Positions 47,077 to 57,000 of a DNA stretch of 64,000 bases are shown piece after piece. The notes below the pieces were generated by a model. That model worked only from the letters and a program-made list of their open reading frames with translations. It was not told where the DNA came from and made no database searches. The position numbers and the translations under genes are program-made. Source of the stretch: Pseudomonas sp. S04 (lineage in GTDB: Bacteria; Pseudomonadota; Gammaproteobacteria; Pseudomonadales; Pseudomonadaceae); the NCBI RefSeq assembly GCF_009834545.1, contig NZ_CP019427.1, positions 3,850,001 to 3,914,000 of the forward strand. Direction: 5' to 3'. Every line of letters begins with the position of its first letter. Within the stretch, counting starts at the first letter, position 1.

Positions 47077-48006
47077 ATGGTAATTGTGCTGATCCTTGCG
47101 CTGCTGCTGGCCTACTGGACCTGGCGCACCTGGCCGCGTCTCGGCCACCTGCTGTACGACGCCAGCACGGCGTTGGAGGCGCGCCTGTATCGCCTGGAAA
47201 AAATCACCATGCCGATTGCCGAAATGGGCATGGTCACCTACCAGGGCGGGCCTGACACGCCGGACCGGACCCTCCTGCTGCTCCACGGCTACAGCGCCGA
47301 CAAAACCATCTGGCTGCGCTTCGCCCGGCATTTTGTCGACGACTGCCGGGTGATCATCCCCGACCAGGCCGGGCATGGCGAAACCGGGTTCAAGGCCGGT
47401 GGCGGCTATGACATCCCGACCCAGGCCGAACGGATGATCCAGTTGCTCGATGCCTGCGGGATCGGCAAGGTCCACGTGATCGGCAATTCCATGGGCGGCT
47501 ACGTCGCCGCGTGGCTGGCGGCCGCCCACCCAGGACGTATCGCTTCGCTGACGCTGATCGACCCCGCAGGCCTGAGCTCGCCCGAGCCCAGCGACATGGA
47601 GCGGTTGCTGGCCGCCGGCATTAATCCGTTCCTGATCCACTCGCCAGCCGACTTCAAGCAGCTCTATCGGATGACCATGGCATCCCCGCCCTGGGTCCCG
47701 GGCGTGGTGCTGGCGGCCATTGCCGAACGTTACCAGGACCGGCGCGAAGAGCTGGCGGAGATCTTCGAGGACTTTCACGCCAGCCAGCCGATCGGCTCCC
47801 GGCTGGCGCAGATCCATGCTCCCACCTTGCTGCTGTGGGGGCGCGAAGACCGCTTGCTGCATGTCAGCAGCGCCGAGGTCTGGGCCAAGGGCATCGCTGG
47901 CGCCCGCCTGGAAATCTGGGACGGTATCGGCCACATGCCGATGGTCGAACGCCCGGCGCAGACTGCAGCCTTGTTTCGGCAGTTTCTCGAGCGCCCGCGG
48001 CGTTAG
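47077..48006 (+). CDS. Alpha/beta hydrolase (esterase/lipase)
   Basis: A 309-residue hydrolase with an N-terminal hydrophobic anchor (VIVLILALLLAYWTW). The core carries the oxyanion LLLHGYSADKTIW, the nucleophile Ser in GNSMGGYVAAW, the acid in WGREDRLLH, and the His in IGHMPMVERP. It is 20 bases after the monooxygenase gene with GGGAG upstream, so likely co-transcribed and acting on its product. The exact substrate is unknown. Confidence 0.85.
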   Translation: MVIVLILALLLAYWTWRTWPRLGHLLYDASTALEARLYRLEKITMPIAEMGMVTYQGGPDTPDRTLLLLHGYSADKTIWLRFARHFVDDCRVIIPDQAGHGETGFKAGGGYDIPTQAERMIQLLDACGIGKVHVIGNSMGGYVAAWLAAAHPGRIASLTLIDPAGLSSPEPSDMERLLAAGINPFLIHSPADFKQLYRMTMASPPWVPGVVLAAIAERYQDRREELAEIFEDFHASQPIGSRLAQIHAPTLLLWGREDRLLHVSSAEVWAKGIAGARLEIWDGIGHMPMVERPAQTAALFRQFLERPRR

Positions 48007-48186
48007 CCCGCCGCCAGAGGGCAGTCGAAAAACTACTGATACGCGCAGCCGACAGCTAGAGACGTGATAACGAGCTGTGCAGCAGTCGTTTGCAGAATGA
48101 AGTTCGGAAGAAACTTCGTTTGCAAGCCTCGCCAGCGCCGAACAGAATCGGCCTACTTCACTGTCACTGCGCCGGGATTTCTATTC

Positions 48187-49584
48187 ATGAGCAACCAGAA
48201 CGTCGTCAGCCCTGACCTGATCCGCCAACGCTTCTCGCGGGCGATGTCGGACATGTACCGCGAAGAAGTGCCGCTGTACGGCGCCTTGATGGAGCTGGTA
48301 GCCCAGACCAACGCCCAGGTGCTGGAGCAGGATCCGGCCATCGCCCGGCGACTGCGCGCGACCGGTGAAATCGACCGCCTGGACCTCGAGCGCCATGGCG
48401 CGATCCGCGTCGGCAGCGCCAGCGAACTGGCCACCCTGTGCCGGCTGTTTGCGGTAATGGGCATGGAGCCGGTGGGTTACTACGACCTTACCCCGGCCGG
48501 GGTGCCGGTGCATTCCACGGCGTTTCGCGCGGTGCATGAAAGCGCCCTGCAGATCAGCCCGTTTCGTGTGTTCACCTCGCTGCTGCGCCTGGAACTGATC
48601 GCCGACCCCGAGTTGCGCGCCTTTGCCGAATCGGTGCTGGCCCGGCGCTCGATCTTCACCACCCAGGCCCTGGAACTGATCGACCAGGCCGAACAGCAAG
48701 GCGGTCTCGACGAAGCCCAGGCCGAGGCGTTTGTCGAACAGGCACTGGAGACCTTCCGCTGGCACCACCACGCCACAGTCACCGCCGCGCAGTACCAGCA
48801 ACTGAGTGCCCAGCACCGGCTGGTCGCCGATGTGGTGGCGTTCAAGGGCCCGCACATCAACCACCTGACTCCGCGCACCCTGGACATCGACATCGTGCAG
48901 GCGCAGATGCCCAGTCATGGCATCACCCCCAAGGCCGTCATCGAAGGCCCACCCCGTCGCCAGTGCCCGATCCTGCTGCGCCAGACCAGCTTCAAGGCGC
49001 TGGATGAAGCCATCGCCTTCACCGACCAGCAGCAGGCCAGTGGCAGCCACAGCGCGCGCTTCGGCGAAATCGAGCAACGCGGCGCTGCCCTTACGCCCCA
49101 AGGCCGGGCTCTTTATGACCGGCTGCTGAATGCCGCCCGCGACGAGCTGCAGGACTTCCCCAACGAAGCCAACGCCGAACGCTACAACCGCCTGATGCAC
49201 CAGCACTTCGAAGCGTTCCCGGACAGCTACGCCGCCCTGCGTGAGCAAGGCCTGGCCTACTTCCGGTTTTTCGTCACTGAACAAGGCCGCGCCGCCCCTG
49301 CCCAAGCGCTCGCGGGCCTGAGCCTGGACGCTTTGCTGCAGGCCGGTTTCCTGCGGTTCGAGCCGCTGGTGTACGAGGATTTCCTGCCAGTCAGCGCCGC
49401 TGGGATCTTCCAGTCGAACCTCGGCGATGCCGCCCAGACCCACTATGCACAGCACTCCAACCAAGCCGCGTTCGAGCAGGCGTTGGGGCGTTCGACCATC
49501 GATGAGCTGGGGTTGTATGCGCAAACGCAGCAACGTTCGCTTGAAGAGTGTTACGCGGCGTTGAATCTGCTAGCGCGAAACTGA
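48187..49584 (+). CDS. hglS: 2-Oxoadipate dioxygenase/decarboxylase (HglS/YdcJ, DUF1338)
   Basis: A 465-residue protein close in length and sequence to Pseudomonas HglS, which converts 2-oxoadipate to 2-hydroxyglutarate in D-lysine catabolism. Landmarks include GYYDLTPAGVPVHSTAFR (about 98-115), the metal-binding stretch TFRWHHHATVTAAQYQ, and FKGPHINHLTPRTLDID. It is a non-haem iron(II) enzyme. Start at 48187 is taken from homology; no strong ribosome site is visible. The 180 bases before it hold no gene. Confidence 0.85.
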   Translation: MSNQNVVSPDLIRQRFSRAMSDMYREEVPLYGALMELVAQTNAQVLEQDPAIARRLRATGEIDRLDLERHGAIRVGSASELATLCRLFAVMGMEPVGYYDLTPAGVPVHSTAFRAVHESALQISPFRVFTSLLRLELIADPELRAFAESVLARRSIFTTQALELIDQAEQQGGLDEAQAEAFVEQALETFRWHHHATVTAAQYQQLSAQHRLVADVVAFKGPHINHLTPRTLDIDIVQAQMPSHGITPKAVIEGPPRRQCPILLRQTSFKALDEAIAFTDQQQASGSHSARFGEIEQRGAALTPQGRALYDRLLNAARDELQDFPNEANAERYNRLMHQHFEAFPDSYAALREQGLAYFRFFVTEQGRAAPAQALAGLSLDALLQAGFLRFEPLVYEDFLPVSAAGIFQSNLGDAAQTHYAQHSNQAAFEQALGRSTIDELGLYAQTQQRSLEECYAALNLLARN

Positions 49585-49647
49585 GGCACGAACATTCAGA
49601 AATGTTGTACATCTGAATGTTGTTTGTCGAACTTTTTAGAGAGGAGT

Positions 49648-49708
49648 TCGCCCAGTGTCATGACCTGGCAATCCTTGCACTGGTAAAGAGCCATAGCACT
49701 GGGCGAAC
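49648..49708. repeat. 11-bp inverted repeat with long loop
   Basis: Perfect arms TTCGCCCAGTG (49648-49658) and CACTGGGCGAA (49698-49708) in the 279-base gap after hglS. It lacks a T-run; could be a binding site or a weak 3' structure. Confidence 0.4.
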
Positions 49709-49809
49709 GGCGGTGATTTTAATGCAAGTTGGCAGATATGTCCGGTGACAAATTCTGAATAAATGTGCACGACATATTTCAACAGAATTCATAAGCGAAA
49801 AAAAACGAA

Positions 49810-49837
49810 ACCCGGTATGGGGTCACCATCACCGGGT
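49810..49837 (-). terminator. Rho-independent terminator of the exported small protein
   Basis: Stem ACCCGGT-ATGG / CCAT-ACCGGGT with a short loop, followed on the minus strand by TTTCG and eight T. It begins 27 bases past the stop of the gene at 49864. Confidence 0.85.
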
Positions 49838-49863
49838 CTGGTTTTATCGTGCGGCAATAAATC

Positions 49864-50442
49864 TTAGTGTGCAGTGGTGACCTTCAGCACGTCGGTGTAG
49901 ACCACCACCACGCTCTGGTCGACCTTGAGGTTTTTGAGCTTGGCCTGCAGCTCAGGTTTTTCCACGGTCACGGTCTTTTTCAGGCCTGCCGGGTTCTGCA
50001 GCGTTACCTGGTTTTTCGCCAGGTCAATGGCGGTGATTTTCAGCTGGACCTTGACCTGACGGTAGGCGGTGCCGCCTGGGTTCGGATTGTTCTCGGTGGC
50101 GCGCATTTCGCCGACCCGCTCAACCGAGCCTGGCAGGCTCTTGTCGACATCGGTATCAAGGAACGTGCCGACCGAACGGATAACGTCCAGTTGCACCTTG
50201 TCACCGGCCTTGAGGTTGCCCAGGTCCTTGGCTTTGTCGCTCAACTGGATGTGCACCGGCTTGCCTTCGGCGCCTTCGAGTACCACTTCATGATTGGCTG
50301 CATCGACGGAAATCACCTTGGTGATTACCTGGTTGGCCTCCACTACTTCCGACAGTGGAATATCCGCAGCGTAGGCACTGAGGCTGCCGGTAGAAAGCAG
50401 GGTGGCAAGTGTGATGGCTTTGGTCAGTGTATGGAGCTTCAT
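49864..50442 (-). CDS. Exported protein of unknown function
   Basis: A 192-residue protein with a clear Sec signal peptide (AITLATLLSTGSLSAYA, cut before ADIPLSE). The rest is rich in short beta strands (VISVDAANHEVVLEGAEGKPVHIQL ... VKVQLKITAIDLAKNQVTLQNPAGLKKTVTVEKPE), resembling two small beta-barrel units, probably periplasmic. No named family recognised. The start MKLHTLTKAIT has GGGAATG upstream. Its terminator is strong. Confidence 0.72.
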   Translation of the reverse strand: MKLHTLTKAITLATLLSTGSLSAYAADIPLSEVVEANQVITKVISVDAANHEVVLEGAEGKPVHIQLSDKAKDLGNLKAGDKVQLDVIRSVGTFLDTDVDKSLPGSVERVGEMRATENNPNPGGTAYRQVKVQLKITAIDLAKNQVTLQNPAGLKKTVTVEKPELQAKLKNLKVDQSVVVVYTDVLKVTTAH

Positions 50443-50584
50443 GGCGATACATTCCCTGTGCAATAAAATATGGGCAGTGACTTACTACGCAAGCCTAAAG
50501 TCTTGTGTGTCGAGTGAGCATAGACATAGATCAGCACTTTTCCTAAAACATTCCTGAACAGGGTCGCGGACTGCGACTGACCAC

Positions 50585-51658
50585 TCAATAACCGGTCATT
50601 TCCAGGTAACCGGTGCCCGGGTGAGTGCCACTCACTTGCACCGGACCCTCCCAATAAGGAATGCGCAAGGCCATCCAGGCCCTGGGGTTCAGCGCCGCGA
50701 CCCGAATGTCCACCCCCTCGCCCGCCACCTTGAGCGACCACTGGGTTGGCAACTGGCGCCCCGCCACCTCGCTACGAGCCAAGGGCGTCAGGCTGATGTC
50801 CTGGCGTGACAAGCTCCGGCTGCTGCCGTCCGGGTTGATCCAGGTGCCATTGAGGTAGCCTTGCCCGTCTTTCTCCCGGACCCGGAACAGCATCAGGTGC
50901 GCGCCACTGTCCAGGTGCAGGGAGAACCAGTCCCAGCCGCTCTGCCCGGCCAGCAATGGCTGGCTGCTCCACTCCCGGTCGAGCCAGGCCGGGCCGCTGA
51001 CCTGGTAACGCACGCCGTCGATCTCCAGGGTGCCGCGCGCCTGGAAAAACGGCTGGCTGTAGTAGTACGAAGCCTGGCCCTGCTCGGACTTGCGACTGAA
51101 ACCCTGCTCGCCCTGCAGCACCAATGGCCGGTTGGTCGTCAGTTGCAGTTGATAGGCAAAGCCCGCGCCACTGGCCTGCACCTGCATCTCGGCCAGCGGT
51201 TCCTGGGCATCAGCCCGGGTGCTCAGGCGCCAGTCATCGATCCACGCATCAAAGGGCACGCCCTGCACCCCGGCCTGACCCACTGCGCCGCGCGCGTAGC
51301 GTTCGCCAGCATGGTGCACGGTGGCCGAGGTCACGGCGGCGTGCCCCAGCCAGATCACCTGGCTGGCCCAACCTGGTTGTTCGGGACCGGGCTTGAGCGC
51401 GTTGCGAAACAGCGTCCACTGCACTCCGAACTCCCGCCCCTGGGCATCCTTGAGATTGGCCGTGAGGTACCACCATTCAATGCGATAGCCGTCGTGGGCG
51501 GCGTGATCGGCGGGAAAGCTCAACGTGCGTCCGGGTGTCACCTGACTGAAGGCTGCCGCGTCGCTACCCAGGCCGGCGAACCCCTGGTCGCCCGACGGCT
51601 CATCGCACCCGGTCAATCCCAGCACCAGCAGCAACGCAGACAGCCGGTTAATTTTCAT
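50585..51658 (-). CDS. AttH/CrtC-like (lipocalin-fold) lipoprotein
   Basis: A 357-residue lipoprotein: signal MKINRLSALLLVLGLTGC with the lipobox LTGC, then the hydroxyneurosporene/carotenoid synthase (AttH) pattern DGYRIEWWYLTANLKDAQGREFGVQWTLFR and ARGTLEIDGVRYQVSGPAWLDREWSSQ. Related proteins are linked to FtsX-type ABC transporters. Its start overlaps the permease end by 11 bases, so it is the last gene of a three-gene operon. Confidence 0.83.
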   Translation of the reverse strand: MKINRLSALLLVLGLTGCDEPSGDQGFAGLGSDAAAFSQVTPGRTLSFPADHAAHDGYRIEWWYLTANLKDAQGREFGVQWTLFRNALKPGPEQPGWASQVIWLGHAAVTSATVHHAGERYARGAVGQAGVQGVPFDAWIDDWRLSTRADAQEPLAEMQVQASGAGFAYQLQLTTNRPLVLQGEQGFSRKSEQGQASYYYSQPFFQARGTLEIDGVRYQVSGPAWLDREWSSQPLLAGQSGWDWFSLHLDSGAHLMLFRVREKDGQGYLNGTWINPDGSSRSLSRQDISLTPLARSEVAGRQLPTQWSLKVAGEGVDIRVAALNPRAWMALRIPYWEGPVQVSGTHPGTGYLEMTGY

Positions 51659-54125
51659 GGGCAAATCGCCTGAGCAAGTCCGCAGGCTGGCTGCGGTACA
51701 GCTTGAACAAGGGCCAGGCCGAAGCCAGCAGCGTGGCCAACAGCGCCAACCCCATCAGTTGCGCCAATTGCAGGGGAAACACCCGCAACGGCAGGCGCCA
51801 GCCGAATGCCTGCACATTGATCACCGTGTCCAGGCACCAGGCCAGCGCGATGCCCAGGGGCAACGCCAGCACCAGGGTCAGCAACGCCAGTAGCCAGGTC
51901 TGCCCGAGGTTGAGCAGCATCAACTGGCGGCGGGTCACCCCCAGCGCCCACAGCGGTGCCAATTGCCCGAGACGACTTTCGCTTTGGGTCAACAGGCTGA
52001 TGAACAAAGCCACGCCGGCGACCCCCAAGGTCAGGCTATTTAGCGCCGCGGTGGCGGCAAAGGTGCGCTCGAAGACCTCGCTCGACCAGCCCTTGAGTCG
52101 GGCCTGGTCGACGATGCGGCTGTCATCCAGGGCAAAGTCCCTGTGCAAGGCACTGACCAGCGCGGGAATCCGTGCCGGCTGCAGCCGCAGATTGAAACGA
52201 CTGGGGGCCAGCCCTGGCCAATGCCGTAGCAACTGCTGGGCATTCACCAACAGGTGCCCCTTGGGATTGCCGTAGTCGGCGTAGATCCCGATCAATTGTA
52301 CCGACCACGGCCCCTGGGGCGTGGCAATGCTCAGGTGATCGCCCAGGCGCACCTTGAGCCGGCGTGCCAGTTGCTCGCTGAGCATCAGCCTGTCCCCCGT
52401 CGCCAACTGGTCCCAGGGTTGCTCCCCCAGGGCTTCGAGCAAGGGCCAGTGCGCACGGTAGCTGGGGTCGTCGATCACCCCGTAGAGGTCCGCCGGCCAA
52501 CCTTGCAGCGACAGCGCGACCTGCCAACTGGGCAACACCGCGTCAAGGTTTTGCCGGGGCAGCCAGTCCTGCAAAGCAGTGGCCTGCGCCGGGCTCTGCG
52601 GATTGACGTAGAGCTCGGCGCTGAGCCGTTGCTCCAGCCAGTCATTGAAGGTCAGGCGAAAGCCGGCGGTCATGCTGCCAGCCCCGATGTTGGCGGCCAG
52701 TGCCAGCAGCAGCGCCATCAGGGCCAGGCTCAGGGCCGGCAATTGCTGGCGGCAATCGGCGAGAAACCACTGCCCGAGTACCGAACGCCGGCGCCGCGCC
52801 AACAGATTCAGCAGCGCGTCGAGCAGCACCGGTAAACCCAGGGCTGCCCCCAGCAGCAGCGCTGCCATCAGCACAAAACCACTGGCCAGGCTGTCGCCCC
52901 AGCCCCATGCCAGCAGGCCAATCACCGCAGCCCCCAGGGCGACCCAGGCCTGGCGTCGCAACCAGCGGGCGTGGGCCTGGTGCCAGGCCTGCGGATTGGC
53001 CAGCGCCAGCAGTGGCATGCGCGCCGCACGCCGCAGGCTGTTGCCCCCCGCCAGCAAGGCGCCCAACAGGCTCAAGCCCAGGCCACTGAACCACCACCAG
53101 GGGCTGAGGCTCAACTGCCCCGCCACCTCGGCGCCGTACAACCCACGCAGGCTGGCGGCAACGTCGGGCAGCAAGACACTGGCCAGCAGGTAACCACTGG
53201 CCACCCCCAACAGACCGCCGAGCAAGGCCAGGCCTGCCAGTTCCAGGCACAGGCAGCCGATCAGCGTCCGCCCGCTCACACCGCAGGCGCGCAGGGTCCG
53301 GAACAGGCCTCGGCGCTGCTCCAGGGCCAGGCCGATGGCGGCGTGGACGATAAACAGGCCGACGACAAACGACAGCACGCCCAAGGCATCCAGATTCAGG
53401 TGAAAGCTCTCGGTGAGCCGCGCCAGATTGTTTTCTTCGCCACTGTGTTTGAGCTGCAAGCGCGCACCCAGTGAGCCGGGCAACGGCGGCGCGCTGGCGG
53501 CAAATTCCTTGGGCAGCAGCAGGCGCGAAAGCTGCCCGGGCAATTGCAGCACCTGCTGCGCCACGCCGATGTCCACCAACAGCACGCCGGGCGCCATGTC
53601 GGCTTGCCCGTGCAGCGCCGGCAAGGTGCGACCCGTGGTGGTCAACGGCCGGTCGCCTTCCTTGAGACCCAGGGCCTGCAAGGTTGTCGGGGCAATCCAG
53701 GTCCGTCCCGGCGGGCTGACAAAGTCGACCATCTGCTCAAGCTTCAGGGTTTGTCCGGCCAGCGCCGAGCCGATGGGTAACGACAGGGGCTCGATGCCCA
53801 GTAGTTGCAATCGCTGGTCGGGCTGATCCTTGAGCTGGATCCGCGCCTGCAACACTGGCGACACTGGCCAGCCCGCCCGGCGCAACTCGACGAACAGCTG
53901 TTGTCCGAAGGTTGCGCCATCGACGGCTGCGAGGCTGGCCTGGGGTTCGCCGCCGATCAACTGACTGGCCCGGGCGTAGCTGTCGCGCGCCTGGCTGTTC
54001 AGCGCCTCGACCCCAGTCAGCAGGCCGCTGGCCAGCCACAAGCCGGTGAGCACACTGAACAACTGCACCGGGTGCCGGCGCCAGTGACTGAGCAGCGCCC
54101 GTAAGGTTTCCCGCCAGACTTTCAT
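51648..54125 (-). CDS. FtsX-family ABC transporter permease
   Basis: An 825-residue inner-membrane protein with the arrangement of large FtsX/LolE-type permeases: an N-terminal helix (FSVLTGLWLASGLLTGVEAL), a periplasmic domain, two FtsX membrane blocks (about 255-400 and 695-815) and a middle membrane pair. It is coupled to the ATPase (ATGA overlap) and the lipoprotein. The set resembles AttEFGH; likely exports or extracts an envelope lipid or protein. The cargo is unknown. Confidence 0.85.
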   Translation of the reverse strand: MKVWRETLRALLSHWRRHPVQLFSVLTGLWLASGLLTGVEALNSQARDSYARASQLIGGEPQASLAAVDGATFGQQLFVELRRAGWPVSPVLQARIQLKDQPDQRLQLLGIEPLSLPIGSALAGQTLKLEQMVDFVSPPGRTWIAPTTLQALGLKEGDRPLTTTGRTLPALHGQADMAPGVLLVDIGVAQQVLQLPGQLSRLLLPKEFAASAPPLPGSLGARLQLKHSGEENNLARLTESFHLNLDALGVLSFVVGLFIVHAAIGLALEQRRGLFRTLRACGVSGRTLIGCLCLELAGLALLGGLLGVASGYLLASVLLPDVAASLRGLYGAEVAGQLSLSPWWWFSGLGLSLLGALLAGGNSLRRAARMPLLALANPQAWHQAHARWLRRQAWVALGAAVIGLLAWGWGDSLASGFVLMAALLLGAALGLPVLLDALLNLLARRRRSVLGQWFLADCRQQLPALSLALMALLLALAANIGAGSMTAGFRLTFNDWLEQRLSAELYVNPQSPAQATALQDWLPRQNLDAVLPSWQVALSLQGWPADLYGVIDDPSYRAHWPLLEALGEQPWDQLATGDRLMLSEQLARRLKVRLGDHLSIATPQGPWSVQLIGIYADYGNPKGHLLVNAQQLLRHWPGLAPSRFNLRLQPARIPALVSALHRDFALDDSRIVDQARLKGWSSEVFERTFAATAALNSLTLGVAGVALFISLLTQSESRLGQLAPLWALGVTRRQLMLLNLGQTWLLALLTLVLALPLGIALAWCLDTVINVQAFGWRLPLRVFPLQLAQLMGLALLATLLASAWPLFKLYRSQPADLLRRFAHEN

Positions 54126-54793
54126 GACCGCGGGCCGGAGTCGACCAGGCGTCCGCCGTGCAACACCACCCGCTGCGCCAGCCGCGCCGCGATCCGCGGA
54201 CTGTGGGTGACCATCAGCAAACTGCTGGGGCTGTCGGCGAGCAGTTCGAGCATCAAGTCGAGCACCTCATCGCTGGTGCTTTCATCGAGACTGCCGGTGG
54301 GCTCGTCGGCCAGCAACAAGGGCGGTCGCGAGGCCAGCGCCCGACCCAGCGCCACGCGCTGCTGCTGGCCGCCGGACAATTGTTCCGGGTAGCGCTTGAG
54401 CAGATCCCCCAGGCCCAGGCGTTCCACCAGTTGCGCCTGCCAGGCCGGATCAAGGCGCCCGGCCAGACGCGCCTGGAAGGCCAGGTTGTCTTCCACGCGC
54501 AAGCTGCCGATCAGGTTGAACTGCTGGAACACCAGGCCGATTTCAGTGCGTCGCCAGTGGGCCCGCTGGCGTTCGTTCATCCGCTCCAACGGCTGCTGGT
54601 TGATCCGGATGCTGCCGCGATCGACCTGGTCCAGCCCGGCCACCAGGTGCAGCAGCGTGCTTTTTCCACTGCCCGACTCGCCCATCAGCGCCAGGCTACT
54701 GCCCTGTTCCAGGCGCAGGTCGACCCCCAACAACACCGCCAAGGGTCCCTGGGCGGTGGCGTAGCTCTTGAACACCCCTTGAACCTCCAGCAT
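54122..54793 (-). CDS. ABC transporter ATPase (LolD/MacB-type)
   Basis: A 223-residue ATPase with Walker A GESGSGKST (38-46), signature LSGGQQQRVALGRALASRP, Walker B LLLADEPTGSLDE and the switch His in MVTHSPR. LolD-like features fit its partner FtsX permease. The start MLEVQGVFKSYATAQG is chosen by domain start; upstream in-frame ATGs at 54844 and 54889 are possible. It is divergent from the alkylsulfatase. Confidence 0.87.
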   Translation of the reverse strand: MLEVQGVFKSYATAQGPLAVLLGVDLRLEQGSSLALMGESGSGKSTLLHLVAGLDQVDRGSIRINQQPLERMNERQRAHWRRTEIGLVFQQFNLIGSLRVEDNLAFQARLAGRLDPAWQAQLVERLGLGDLLKRYPEQLSGGQQQRVALGRALASRPPLLLADEPTGSLDESTSDEVLDLMLELLADSPSSLLMVTHSPRIAARLAQRVVLHGGRLVDSGPRS

Positions 54794-54944
54794 GGGCAAC
54801 GCTCGCTCGGTGACAGAGAGCTCAAGGATAGCGGACCGGGTCATCGGCCCTGCATGGTTTTTGTCGTTTGACGATTGCCGGGGTGCCAAGTGCGCGCCCT
54901 AAGCTCAAGACTGGAATAGCCATAACGATAAAAACGGAGACTCC

Positions 54945-56918
54945 ATGCCTCGTTTCACACTGTCCACCCGTGGCCTGCTGGCCGCCTTGATCGCCGCCTG
55001 CCTGGCCCAGTCCGCTGGTGCCAGCCAAGCCCCCGCCGCCGCCAGCCCCCTGACCGCTGCCAGCAACGCCGCCGTCCTCAAGCAATTGCCTTTCAGCGAC
55101 CGCACCGACTACGAGTCGGTCAACCGCGGATTGATCGCCCCGTTCAAGGGTCAGATCAAGAGCGCCGACGGCAAGGTGATCTGGGACATGCAGGCCTACG
55201 CCTTCCTCGACAAGGACCAGGCCCCCGACACCGTCAACCCGAGCCTGTGGCGCCTGGCCCAGCTCAGCGCCCATGCCGGGCTGTTTGAAGTCAGCGACAA
55301 GATCTATCAGGTGCGCGGCCTGGACCTGGCCAACATGACCATCATCGAAGGCGATGACGGGCTGATCATCATCGACCCCTTGACCATGGCCGAAACCGCC
55401 AAGGCCGCCCTCGACCTCTACTACCAGAACCGTGCGCACAAGCCGGTGGTGGCGGTGATCTACAGCCACACCCACGTCGACCACTTCGGTGGCGTGCGCG
55501 GGGTGATCGACGAAGCCGACGTCAAGGCCGGCAAGGTCAAGGTGTTCGCGCCATCGGGGTTCATGGAACATGTGATGAGCGAGAACGTCTACGCCGGCAA
55601 CGCCATGAGCCGCCGTGCGCAGTTCCAGTTCGGCAGCCTGTTGCCCCGGGGCGACAAGGGCCAGGTGGACGCCGGTATGGGCAAGAACACGCCATCGGGC
55701 GGCACCATCACCCTGATCCCGCCGACCGACCTGATCAGCCAGGAAATCGAGACTCGCACCATCGCCGGCATCGAGGTGCAGTTCCAACTGACCCCGGGCA
55801 CCGAAGCACCGTCGGAGATGAACCTCTACCTGCCGCAGTTGCGAGCCTTGTGCATGGCGGAAAACGCTACGCAGATGATGCACAACATCCTCACTCCGCG
55901 CGGCGCCCCGGTGCGCGATGCCAAGGCCTGGTCGCAGTACCTGGACAGCAGCCTGACGCGTTACGGCGACAAGACCGACGTACTCTTTGCCCAGCACAAC
56001 TGGCCGACCTGGGGTGGCGAGCGCATCCGCACCTTCCTCGCCGATCAGCGCGACATGTATGCCTTCCTCAACGACCGCACCCTGCACCTGTTGAACCAGG
56101 GCCTGACGCCGATGGAGATCGCGCAGAACATGCAAAAGCTCCCGGGCGATCTGGAGAACAAGTGGTACACCCGCAGCTACTACGGCTCGCTGAGCCACAA
56201 CTCACGGGCGGTGTATCAGCGCTATATGGGCTTCTATGACGGCAACCCGTCGAACCTCAACCCGCTGCCGCCGGTGGAAACCGCCAAGCATTATGTCGAG
56301 GCCATCGGCGGTAGTGCGGCCGTGATTGGCAAGATGCGCGAGGCCATGACCAAGGGCGATTACCGCTGGGCCACGCAACTGGGCAATCAGTTGATGTTCG
56401 CCGAGCCGGACAACAGCGAAGGCCGCGAAACCCAGGCCCAGGCGCTGGAACAACTGGGTTACCAGAGCGAGAACGCCACCTGGCGCAACATGTACCTGAC
56501 CGCCGCCATGGAACTGCGCAATGGTGTGCCACCGACTGCCGGCAGTTCGGTGTCGGTGGACATGGTGCGGGCGCTGACCCCGGAGATGTTCTTCGACTTC
56601 CTGGCCATTCGCCTGAACAGCGAGAAAGCCGTCGGCCATGACCTGACGTTGAACTGGACCTTCGACGACCCGAACCAGGCCTACAACCTGACCTTGCGCA
56701 ACGGCGTGCTGACCCACCGCAGCGGCAGCAATCCCCAGGCCGACGCCAGCGTCAGCATGAGCAAGGCCACCCTGGAGCAAATCAGCCTCAAGCAACTGGA
56801 CTTCCCGACGGCGATCCAGAAAGGCCTGGTCAAGTTGCAGGGCGACGGCAAGAAACTGGGCCAACTGCTGGGCAGCCTGGACACCTTCAGCCCGCAGTTC
56901 AATGTGGTTACGCCCTGA
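54945..56918 (+). CDS. Linear alkylsulfatase (SdsA1-like)
   Basis: A 657-residue exported enzyme: signal peptide (LLAALIAACLAQSAGA), a metallo-beta-lactamase domain with the zinc motif YSHTHVDHFGGVRGV and AENATQMMHN (about 80-390), a helical dimerisation region, and an SCP2-like C-terminal domain. It hydrolyses primary alkyl sulfates such as SDS to alcohol and sulfate. A good ribosome site (GGAGA) precedes it. It is the likely head of a catabolic theme for surfactant-like compounds with the genes after the REP array, though a shared operon is unlikely. Confidence 0.9.
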   Translation: MPRFTLSTRGLLAALIAACLAQSAGASQAPAAASPLTAASNAAVLKQLPFSDRTDYESVNRGLIAPFKGQIKSADGKVIWDMQAYAFLDKDQAPDTVNPSLWRLAQLSAHAGLFEVSDKIYQVRGLDLANMTIIEGDDGLIIIDPLTMAETAKAALDLYYQNRAHKPVVAVIYSHTHVDHFGGVRGVIDEADVKAGKVKVFAPSGFMEHVMSENVYAGNAMSRRAQFQFGSLLPRGDKGQVDAGMGKNTPSGGTITLIPPTDLISQEIETRTIAGIEVQFQLTPGTEAPSEMNLYLPQLRALCMAENATQMMHNILTPRGAPVRDAKAWSQYLDSSLTRYGDKTDVLFAQHNWPTWGGERIRTFLADQRDMYAFLNDRTLHLLNQGLTPMEIAQNMQKLPGDLENKWYTRSYYGSLSHNSRAVYQRYMGFYDGNPSNLNPLPPVETAKHYVEAIGGSAAVIGKMREAMTKGDYRWATQLGNQLMFAEPDNSEGRETQAQALEQLGYQSENATWRNMYLTAAMELRNGVPPTAGSSVSVDMVRALTPEMFFDFLAIRLNSEKAVGHDLTLNWTFDDPNQAYNLTLRNGVLTHRSGSNPQADASVSMSKATLEQISLKQLDFPTAIQKGLVKLQGDGKKLGQLLGSLDTFSPQFNVVTP

Positions 56919-57000
56919 TCGCGGGCAAGCCGCAAGCGGGCGCCCGCCCCCACGGTGGTTTTGGCTGTTCACAGATTCTGTATGCACCACATCAAACCTG

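Noticed and set aside
48080..48125. Small inverted repeat GAAGTT / AACTTC before hglS
   Set aside because: Only six bases pair perfectly and no regulator is nearby; probably chance.
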